Positions 1 through 6,164 of a stretch of 8,414 bases of DNA are shown in pieces. Numbering within the stretch: the first letter of the stretch is position 1; every line of letters starts with the position of its first letter. The DNA lies in assembly GCA_020860025.1 (NCBI GenBank), contig JAJBVC010000101.1, positions 1 through 8,414 on the forward strand, in the 5' to 3' direction. Under the pieces are notes generated by a model. The model saw only the letters and a program-made list of their open reading frames with translations. It was not told where the DNA came from and did not search any database. A program made the translations under genes and the position numbers. Origin of the DNA: Clostridiales bacterium. GTDB lineage: Bacteria; Bacillota; Clostridia; Oscillospirales; Acutalibacteraceae.

Positions 1-57
1 ACCATATCCAAAACGGCTGTATTTTGCCGAATTTAAAAGTATTTTTCTTTGAGAATT

Positions 58-92
58 AAAAAAAGCTCCCTACAAATCTATGCAGGAAGCTT
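58..92 (-). terminator. Rho-independent terminator of the GH43 gene
   Basis: Read on the minus strand, a 12-bp stem (arms at 81-92 and 63-74, two G-U wobbles, otherwise fully paired) closes a 6-base loop and is followed by a run of seven T (58-64 on the plus strand, the last bases shared with the stem foot). It starts 8 bases after the stop codon of the hydrolase gene, which is the expected place for an intrinsic terminator. The 57 bases to its left, up to the window edge, contain no gene that I can see. Confidence 0.88.
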
Positions 93-99
93 ATTAAAT

Positions 100-2613
100 T
101 TATTCGGTTTTAGTAACAATCAGACTTCCCTTTTTCTCTAAAACAGAATAGTCCTTTGCGTTAATGATACCGTCTTTATGAAGTTCAAAATAACTGCTGT
201 CGTCAATCGCAGTTGAATGTGGAACGGAATTTATGTATTTAACATCCCACATTGCTGTTAATTCCTGAGCTGTTTTTTCCTCAACCTCATTACAGTTTTC
301 GCAGACATATCTAAAACAAGTATCATCTGTATCATCATAAACGAACATATGACCGACAGCGCTGACAAAATCTGTTGAATACTCGTCGCCGCACCGTGAA
401 CACGTATAAACAGTTGAGCCGTCCTCAGTACACGTTTCTTCAATTACGGTTTTAACATACGAATGACCGTAAGCGGCAAAATCTGTCGCCTTTTCGGCAG
501 TTATTATATTTGTATATTCTCCGCCCGAACAGGTTATTGTTATATATCCGTCTTGAGTGCAGGTTGGGTACGTATATTCAACAGTCGTCTCGTGACCATC
601 AGGGCAAAGTCCTGTGATACCCTCCATAGTTGGAGTTGTAGTATTAAGAGTATTTGACGAGCCGAATGTTACCTCGTCAATGCAAGTTTCACGGTGATAG
701 CCGTAATTAGTTCCGACCTGACCGAGAGGAGTATAAAATCTTCCGTAAGCAATATAACACTTATCAATATCGGATAAGTACAGTATCGACTGATGACCCG
801 TTCCAAGAATATCGGAATCAGTATCCTTTGAAAGCAAAGTGCCTTTATATGAAACATAACTGAATGTTTTGGAGGAGGAAATTATCGGCGCTATTCGTGA
901 CGCCGTTCCGTAATTTACATGATAATCCTCACTGCCTGTATCATCACAGCTCCAAGTAAAATAATATGTGCTTTCCTTTTTGAATACGACAATACTCTCT
1001 CTAAAATCAGTTAAATTCTCAATAAGTCTCATTGTACCCGAAAGGCTAAGCATATCATCACTGAGTTTTGAATAAGCGGCACTGCCGTTGCCGAAAAATA
1101 TATATGAAGTTCCGTCATCATCTGTAAATATAGACGGATCTATAACCTGACCGCTGAAATCTGACAATTTACTGCTCATTAAGCTTGGATAAATTAACGG
1201 CTCATCGCTCGCAACGTACGGGCCTTCGGGACTGTCGGCAACAGCAACGCCTATCGCCTTACCTTCGCCGTAAATTGAAGTATATTCAGATTTAATATTT
1301 CCACAGTAATAAAAATAGTATTTGTCATTCTTTTTTTCAATAGTAGGTGCCCAGGCACTGCCGTCAGACCATTCCGACGTTGCAACCTGAATACCGTTTG
1401 AATTAACTCCCGGGTCGTCACTTGCAACGTCAAGAATAACGCCCTCATCAGTCCAGTCTATCATATCGGTGGACGACCACAGATGAAATTCTGTACCGCT
1501 CCATCCTGAATAGCCATCAGTCGTCGGGCAAATCCAATATTTGCCGTCAAAATAGTCAATATCGGGATCGGCATACTGACCCGGAAGCACAGCGTTATTT
1601 GCAAACTGCGGTGTATTAAGTGTGTATTCTTCCGTACTACTTCCGTAAGAAATCGTAACAGTTTTGCTGCTGCTAAGGTCAAGTCTGCTGCCATTTTCAA
1701 AATCATTGCCGTCAACCTTAATAACCGCTTCATCCGCCAAAACATCAAAAGTTACAGGAATATACTCTATATTCGCAGTGTATTTAACGTATGAATTTAT
1801 CTCGTTATTTTCGTCAATTTCAGCGGATACGGCAGTATGCTCGTCAGTTCCGTAATTTCCCTCAACCTCGTCAAGCGTTGTACCGACTGTTACGTCATAA
1901 AGAAGATCAAAAAGTTCAATCTGAGCATCGAACTCACTGCTGATTTCCTCATCGCTTAAAGCATAGTCGTAAACCTTAAAATCTTCAAAACAGCCTTTGT
2001 AATAACTGTCGTCATAAAATGACTTTCCTATATATGAAATTAAATCAGTCCCCAAATCTGAAACCGTTATACCTGTATTTGTATTTTCAGCAGCCAGCTC
2101 ACCGTTTACATAAATTCTTGATACAGTTTCATCAATCACAAGAACAAGATTCATCCAGCAATCGGTTTTCGCTTTATTTGCCTTAACTTCCTGCTCATTT
2201 GAATAGGAATTAACGGTTATTGCATTTCTTATTTCACTGTCTCTGATACGAAGAAAATTATAAAGCGTGCTATCCTGACCGAATGTAAAGGTAAAGAAAT
2301 TTCCGCTGTCTGTTTGAGGCTTGATATTCATTGAAACCGTTAGCGTATCCATATTATCAAAAAAGCCTTGCGGAAGTTCGGCATAAGAGCCGTCTTCCCC
2401 ATCAAGAGACAGTACATAGCTTTGCATCTGCTTATCGTAAATGTACTGAGCGTTACCGTAAAGAGTAGGTTCATCAGAGCCGTCACTGTCAAAATTATAT
2501 TCAAGCACAGGAGATTTAAGAACATCAGCCAATGCACTCATAGTAGGCATAGCTGTAAATGATGTTACAAAAATCAATAATGCTGAAAATACAGCTGTAA
2601 TTTTTTTAAGCAT
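100..2613 (-). CDS. Secreted multidomain glycoside hydrolase family 43 protein (LamG, GH43, Cys-rich repeats, dockerin-like tail)
   Basis: An 837-residue exported enzyme, probably an alpha-L-arabinofuranosidase, beta-xylosidase or arabinanase acting on plant polysaccharide; the substrate cannot be read from sequence. Residues 1-29 are a signal peptide (MLKK, hydrophobic core, cleavage after Ala-Leu-Ala). Residues about 35-228 are a LamG/concanavalin-like lectin domain (starts LEYNFD, ends FEDFKVYDYALSDEEI). Residues about 240-335 are an unassigned beta-rich linker domain. Residues about 340-650 are the five-bladed GH43 propeller: candidate general base D349 (YADPDI), pKa-tuning D492 (VIDPSI), general acid E539 (FRESI), plus WAPTIEKK at 421-428 and His607 (GTGHQS). 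Residues about 670-780 are Cys/His-rich repeats. Residues 810-821 (ELHKDGIINAKD) resemble one dockerin calcium loop. The start at 2613 is preferred because a TTG at 2677-2679 would lie inside the -35 box and place a hydrophobic stretch before a textbook signal peptide. The family is secure; subfamily and substrate are not. Confidence 0.9.
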   Translation of the reverse strand: MLKKITAVFSALLIFVTSFTAMPTMSALADVLKSPVLEYNFDSDGSDEPTLYGNAQYIYDKQMQSYVLSLDGEDGSYAELPQGFFDNMDTLTVSMNIKPQTDSGNFFTFTFGQDSTLYNFLRIRDSEIRNAITVNSYSNEQEVKANKAKTDCWMNLVLVIDETVSRIYVNGELAAENTNTGITVSDLGTDLISYIGKSFYDDSYYKGCFEDFKVYDYALSDEEISSEFDAQIELFDLLYDVTVGTTLDEVEGNYGTDEHTAVSAEIDENNEINSYVKYTANIEYIPVTFDVLADEAVIKVDGNDFENGSRLDLSSSKTVTISYGSSTEEYTLNTPQFANNAVLPGQYADPDIDYFDGKYWICPTTDGYSGWSGTEFHLWSSTDMIDWTDEGVILDVASDDPGVNSNGIQVATSEWSDGSAWAPTIEKKNDKYYFYYCGNIKSEYTSIYGEGKAIGVAVADSPEGPYVASDEPLIYPSLMSSKLSDFSGQVIDPSIFTDDDGTSYIFFGNGSAAYSKLSDDMLSLSGTMRLIENLTDFRESIVVFKKESTYYFTWSCDDTGSEDYHVNYGTASRIAPIISSSKTFSYVSYKGTLLSKDTDSDILGTGHQSILYLSDIDKCYIAYGRFYTPLGQVGTNYGYHRETCIDEVTFGSSNTLNTTTPTMEGITGLCPDGHETTVEYTYPTCTQDGYITITCSGGEYTNIITAEKATDFAAYGHSYVKTVIEETCTEDGSTVYTCSRCGDEYSTDFVSAVGHMFVYDDTDDTCFRYVCENCNEVEEKTAQELTAMWDVKYINSVPHSTAIDDSSYFELHKDGIINAKDYSVLEKKGSLIVTKTE

Positions 2614-2630
2614 AACTTTCACAACCTTGA
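2611..2630 (-). promoter_or_regulatory. Ribosome binding site and start codon of the GH43 gene
   Basis: Upstream of the ATG (2611-2613) the minus strand reads AAGG, then 11 bases, then ATG. This is a modest Shine-Dalgarno sequence with slightly long spacing. It matters because the reading frame stays open further upstream to a TTG at 2679. This site, the promoter position and the signal peptide together favour 2613. Confidence 0.6.
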
Positions 2631-2650
2631 GACTAAAATATATTAAGTTA

Positions 2651-2679
2651 ATTATGACACAAAATGATAAATAATACAA
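2651..2679 (-). promoter_or_regulatory. Sigma-A type extended -10 promoter for the GH43 gene
   Basis: On the minus strand there is TTGTAT (2674-2679), a 17-base spacer, and CATAAT (2651-2656) with an extended -10 TGn motif directly before it. The predicted transcript starts near 2644, giving a leader of about 30 bases, so the hydrolase would be transcribed on its own. An 11-base AT-rich inverted repeat, ATTAAGTTAAT, lies at 2642-2652 across the likely start point; its role is unknown. I saw no convincing catabolite-response (cre) element. Confidence 0.72.
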
Positions 2680-2704
2680 GTGCTACAGAAAATTTAACAA
2701 ATTA

Positions 2705-2744
2705 GTATAAAAATCCCTCACCATACAGCGAGGGGTTTTTATAC
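2705..2744 (-). terminator. Strong terminator after trpS, symmetric and potentially bidirectional
   Basis: A 15-bp inverted repeat (arms 2705-2719 and 2730-2744, one G-U wobble) encloses a 10-base loop. The GC core CCCTC/GAGGG is flanked by A/T runs, so both strands give a hairpin with a T run. On the minus strand it lies 58 bases past the trpS stop and should end the four-gene transcript. It also separates that operon from the hydrolase promoter, whose -35 box is only about 25 bases further on. Confidence 0.88.
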
Positions 2745-2750
2745 AGACTG

Positions 2751-2773
2751 ACGTGAGTAACAAACACTCACGT
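2751..2773. repeat. Second hairpin beside the trpS terminator
   Basis: A perfect 8-bp inverted repeat (ACGTGAGT at 2751-2758, ACTCACGT at 2766-2773) has a 7-base loop. On the plus strand it is followed by TTTT, so it could act as a weak terminator for plus-strand transcription. On the minus strand, the direction of trpS, no T run follows, and it sits between the trpS stop and the main terminator. TACA (2742-2745) and TGTA (2777-2780) could extend the pairing outward across an internal loop. Confidence 0.6.
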
Positions 2774-2802
2774 TTTTGTATTTCAATTTAGAATTTATTT
2801 AC

Positions 2803-3816
2803 TTATTTAGCAAGGAAGCCGATTTTTTTCATAGCCTTATCAAGTGTACGCTGTGAAACACGCTGAGCTGTTTGAGCGCCCTTTGTCCACATTTCCTGAA
2901 GATATGCTTTATCAGCCATATATTCTGCATATTTTTTCTGAATGGGTTCAAGTTCCGCAACGACAACCTCGCCGACAGCAGTCTTAAAATCGCCGTAGCC
3001 TTTTCCGGCAAATTCCGTTTCAATATCGTCAAAGCTTTTACCTGTAACGGCTGAATAAATCGTCATAAGATTATTTATTCCGTCTTTACCCTCTGCATAA
3101 TGAACACTCATTTCACTGTCGGTAACAGCGCTTTTAAACTTCTTCATAATAACGCTTGGTTCGTCATTAAGATAAATTGTTCCTTTCGGGTTAGGGTCAG
3201 ACTTGCTCATTTTCCTTGTCGGGTCGGCAAGACTCATAACTCTTGCCCCCGCTTTTGGAATATAAGGCTCCGGTACAGTAAAAACATTACCGTAAATTCC
3301 GTTAAAGCGTTCGGCAATATCCCTTGCAATTTCAAGGTGCTGTTTTTGGTCAGCACCGACAGGAACGACATCAGCCTGATAAAGAAGAATATCAGCCGCC
3401 ATAAGGCATGGATATGTAAACAGCCCTGCGTTGACATTATCGGAATGTTGCTGGGATTTATCCTTAAACTGCGTCATTCTGTTAAGCTCGCCGAACATAG
3501 TATAGCAGTTAAGAAGCCACGCAAGCTGCGAATGCTGCGGAACGTGAGACTGAATGAACAAAATACTCTTATCCGGGTCAAGACCTACGGCAAGAAGAAT
3601 TGCGTACAACTCGGCAGTTTGTTCACGAAGCTTTTTAGGATCCTGCCTCACTGTAATTGAATGTAAATCAGCAACGCCGAAAACAGTATCAAAATCGTCC
3701 TGAAATGTCGGCCAACCCTTCATAGCACCGAGATAATTACCAAGCGTCGGAATTGAAGTAGGCTGAATAAGAGAAAGACTTCTTTTTTTTCGTTCTTTTT
3801 TTATTTCTTCTGACAT
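2803..3816 (-). CDS. trpS: Tryptophanyl-tRNA synthetase
   Basis: Class I aminoacyl-tRNA synthetase that charges tRNA-Trp with tryptophan using ATP in the cytoplasm. The 337-residue length is normal for bacterial TrpRS. The HIGH-equivalent is TLGN (residues 24-27, in PTLGNYLGA), and the KMSKS loop is KMSKSDPN (202-209). The family core MAADILLYQADVVPVGADQKQHLE spans 139-162 (cited here only by position and key residues): D142 corresponds to the Asp that recognises the indole nitrogen, and D156-Q157 lie in the tryptophan pocket. A lysine-rich N-terminal extension (residues 1-12) precedes the Rossmann fold. The loop before TLGN reads QPTS where QPSG or QPTG is usual. The start is supported by GGAG (plus-strand 3824-3827) 7 bases before the ATG. 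It is last in the operon, 25 bp after the aminotransferase, with no T-box leader in that short gap, so it appears to depend on upstream transcription. Confidence 0.97.
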   Translation of the reverse strand: MSEEIKKERKKRSLSLIQPTSIPTLGNYLGAMKGWPTFQDDFDTVFGVADLHSITVRQDPKKLREQTAELYAILLAVGLDPDKSILFIQSHVPQHSQLAWLLNCYTMFGELNRMTQFKDKSQQHSDNVNAGLFTYPCLMAADILLYQADVVPVGADQKQHLEIARDIAERFNGIYGNVFTVPEPYIPKAGARVMSLADPTRKMSKSDPNPKGTIYLNDEPSVIMKKFKSAVTDSEMSVHYAEGKDGINNLMTIYSAVTGKSFDDIETEFAGKGYGDFKTAVGEVVVAELEPIQKKYAEYMADKAYLQEMWTKGAQTAQRVSQRTLDKAMKKIGFLAK

Positions 3817-3841
3817 CTTGTATCTCCAAACAATTTAAATT

Positions 3842-5032
3842 TTATCTTTCGTATGAACGTGCAACATCGCCGAGAGCCTTAATTCCTTTTACAATACCCT
3901 CGTCGGACGGAGTTGAAAAATTAAGGCGAATGTATTGAGTTGAATCAGTGTCATTCATTAAAAATGCATTACCCGGAACGACCGCAACATTTTTATCAAC
4001 CGCTTTTTTTACAAATTCAATCATATCAACATCATCGGGAAGCTTGCACCAAATAAACAAACCGCCTTGAGGACGAACATACTCAACAAAATCACCAAGC
4101 TCTTTGTCAATGCAGTCGCACATCAAATCAAGCTTTTTCTTGTAAATTTTCTGAATTTTTGCAATATGCGCATCAACATCATATTCCTTAAACCAACGAT
4201 CAACAATCATCTGATTGAGGCATGCTGTGTGTACATCAGCCGCTTGCTTACCGACTGTCATTTTAGCAAGCAGTTGCTGAGGTGCTATACAATATGCAAC
4301 ACGAAGACCAGGAGAAAGTATTTTGGAAAACGAACCTGCATAAATAACAATTCCATCCTCGTCCATAGATTTAATTGTAGGAAGAGGCTCTCCGTCAACA
4401 CGCAAATCGCCGTATGGATTATCCTCAAGAATAATTACATTATGTTTCTTTGCAAGTGCATAGAGTTTTTTACGTTTTTCAAGCGACATAGTTGCACCAG
4501 ATGGATTTTGAAAATTTGGGATTGTATAAATAAATTTAGCATTAGGAGTTGAATTTAAAACGTCCTCAAGAACGTCAACATTCATTCCGTCCGCTTCAAC
4601 AGGAACGCCCTTTAATTTACAGCCGTACGAACGAAAACAGTTGAGCGAACCGATGAAAGACGGTTCTTCGCAAATAACCACATCGCCCTCGTTGCAAAGA
4701 ATTTTAGTAGTTAAATCCATTACCTGTGTAGCACCGGAAACAATCAGTATATCATCAAAACTTCTTCCTATATTTTCGTGTTTTTTCATCCATGCAAGAA
4801 TTGTATCACGAAGCGGCTGATAACCCTCCGATATGCCGTACTGTAAAGCTGTAATCGGCTCCTGTGCAAGTATTTCACCTGCAATTTTCTGCACCTCTTT
4901 AACAGGAAATGCATCAGGCGCAGGATTACCTGCTGCCAAAGGAATGATGTCCGGGTCGGATGTAGCCTTTAATATTTCACGAATAGCACTTGGCTGTAGT
5001 GAAGAAATTTTATCTGAGAATTTATATTCCAT
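3842..5032 (-). CDS. PLP-dependent class I/II aminotransferase (ARO8/LysN/KAT-II type)
   Basis: A 396-residue fold-type I aminotransferase resembling the MocR/ARO8 group (2-aminoadipate, kynurenine and aromatic amino-acid transaminases) but without an N-terminal DNA-binding domain, so an enzyme rather than a regulator. The PLP Schiff-base lysine is K237 in YAGSFSKILSPGLR, with phosphate-binding R244. N176 in PNFQNPSG and D204 in LEDNPYGD contact the pyridine ring, Y207 is near it, and R369 in IRLNFS binds the substrate carboxylate. The start has AAAGG (plus-strand 5041-5045) 8 bases upstream, immediately after the TAG stop of the preceding gene, which suggests tight co-translation. It sits between a glycerophosphotransferase gene and trpS. 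An aromatic or branched substrate is plausible from family membership, but sequence alone does not settle specificity. Confidence 0.93.
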   Translation of the reverse strand: MEYKFSDKISSLQPSAIREILKATSDPDIIPLAAGNPAPDAFPVKEVQKIAGEILAQEPITALQYGISEGYQPLRDTILAWMKKHENIGRSFDDILIVSGATQVMDLTTKILCNEGDVVICEEPSFIGSLNCFRSYGCKLKGVPVEADGMNVDVLEDVLNSTPNAKFIYTIPNFQNPSGATMSLEKRKKLYALAKKHNVIILEDNPYGDLRVDGEPLPTIKSMDEDGIVIYAGSFSKILSPGLRVAYCIAPQQLLAKMTVGKQAADVHTACLNQMIVDRWFKEYDVDAHIAKIQKIYKKKLDLMCDCIDKELGDFVEYVRPQGGLFIWCKLPDDVDMIEFVKKAVDKNVAVVPGNAFLMNDTDSTQYIRLNFSTPSDEGIVKGIKALGDVARSYER

Positions 5033-5045
5033 ATATTTAACCTTT

Positions 5046-6155
5046 CTATACCATTAACATTAAAATAAATTTAGCCAAAATTTCAGCATTATTCGGCTTA
5101 GCGTTTTCAACATACTTAGATTTAAAAGCAAACAAAGCGTCAAAATCATACGGTTTTTCGTCAATCGCTTTGCAAAGCAAATCGCCGCTTTCAAATACGG
5201 CAAACGGCAGCTCGGATTTTAAATCAACATTGATGCCACGCTCTTTTGAATACTCATTATAATCGGGAACGAAAAAATAAAGAGGCTTCATCAATATGCT
5301 GCTTTCAAATGCGCAGGCGGAATAATCGGTAATAAGTATATCCGCCACTTTCATCAAATCATATGTTGAAAAATTGCCGTTATATGAAAATTCAGGATCC
5401 CTTGCAACCTTTGAAAACAAAGGATGAGTACTGATAATCAGATGATATTTTTCCATATCTCTGAATTCAACCTTAAGTTCCTGGGCAATATACATTTCCC
5501 TTTCTCTGAAGGTTGGAAGATACAGTACAATTTTTTTATCGCCGAGTGCAGGATTTTCCTTAAAAAACTCGGCTGCAACTCCCGTATCTGTTAATATTTC
5601 ATCAACACGAGGAAGTGAGCATATTTTCATTTTATCGGAAGAATAACCAAACGCTTCCATATAAAACTTTGCCGTAGCCTTACTCGGTGCAAGAATATAG
5701 TCATAATTCTTATGCATACACATAAGATTGCTGACCTTTTCATCCCTGCCCTCTTTCGTTCCGACACTTTGAAGTCCGAACTTTTTTATAGCGCCGAGAG
5801 CGTGCCACATTTGAATGACTTTCAAATCCTTTTTATGACTAAGACATGAAACTGTTATTGAATACGTATCAAGAATCGCAACTCTTGATGTTGCAAGATA
5901 ATACATATCCCCTATCACTCCAAAACAATATTTGATTTTTCCTGGAAATTTATCAGGTATCATCCTAAGACGAAAAATCTGCTCTACATCCGAATTTTCA
6001 GCGGTTATGGCTTTTTCAAGCAAAATCATATCAACGCTCTTGTCATTACTTTGACGTGAAAGATAAACTATTCTGTTTTTCGTTTTAAAAAGTTTTAATG
6101 GAGCATAAAGTATTCTAAGACCGATTTTTAAAAAAGTAATTAAAATTATTTTCAT
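5046..6155 (-). CDS. CDP-glycerol glycerophosphotransferase family protein (TagB/TagF-like)
   Basis: A 369-residue member of the Glyphos_transf family, which transfers glycerol-phosphate (or a similar polyol-phosphate) from a CDP donor to a membrane-lipid-linked acceptor during teichoic acid or related surface-polymer synthesis. Residues 1-23 (ITFLKIGLRILYAPLKLF) are hydrophobic/basic and could hold the enzyme at the inner membrane face. Family motifs in order: QMWHALGAIKKFG (115-127) with H118, LPRVDE (181-186), YLPTFRE (212-218), STHPL (242-246) with H244, LITDYSACAFE (274-284), and PLYFFVPD then RG (291-307). H118 and H244 match the two catalytically important histidines known in TagF. The size fits a TagB-like single catalytic domain. 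It begins 9 bp after the glyA stop and lacks a clear Shine-Dalgarno sequence, so translation is probably coupled to glyA. No other teichoic-acid gene is in the window, so the acceptor polymer is unknown. Confidence 0.9.
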   Translation of the reverse strand: MKIILITFLKIGLRILYAPLKLFKTKNRIVYLSRQSNDKSVDMILLEKAITAENSDVEQIFRLRMIPDKFPGKIKYCFGVIGDMYYLATSRVAILDTYSITVSCLSHKKDLKVIQMWHALGAIKKFGLQSVGTKEGRDEKVSNLMCMHKNYDYILAPSKATAKFYMEAFGYSSDKMKICSLPRVDEILTDTGVAAEFFKENPALGDKKIVLYLPTFREREMYIAQELKVEFRDMEKYHLIISTHPLFSKVARDPEFSYNGNFSTYDLMKVADILITDYSACAFESSILMKPLYFFVPDYNEYSKERGINVDLKSELPFAVFESGDLLCKAIDEKPYDFDALFAFKSKYVENAKPNNAEILAKFILMLMV

Positions 6156-6164
6156 AATTGCAGT

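Noticed and set aside
14..29. Short CGGC/GCCG inverted repeat at the left edge
   Set aside because: Only four paired bases with an 8-base loop and no good T run; not distinguishable from chance.
3100..3660. Long plus-strand open frame (186 codons) opposite trpS
   Set aside because: It lies wholly antisense to a well supported synthetase and has no convincing ribosome site. Its product is basic and hydrophobic without recognisable motifs, which fits a shadow frame.
3817..3841. T-box leader for trpS
   Set aside because: Only 25 bases separate it from the upstream gene, holding a ribosome site but no room for a T-box specifier hairpin or terminator.
4067..4552. Plus-strand open frame (161 codons) opposite the aminotransferase gene
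   Set aside because: Antisense to a gene with all catalytic motifs; the translated composition (rich in Asn, Ile, Phe, Cys) is typical of a complementary-strand shadow.
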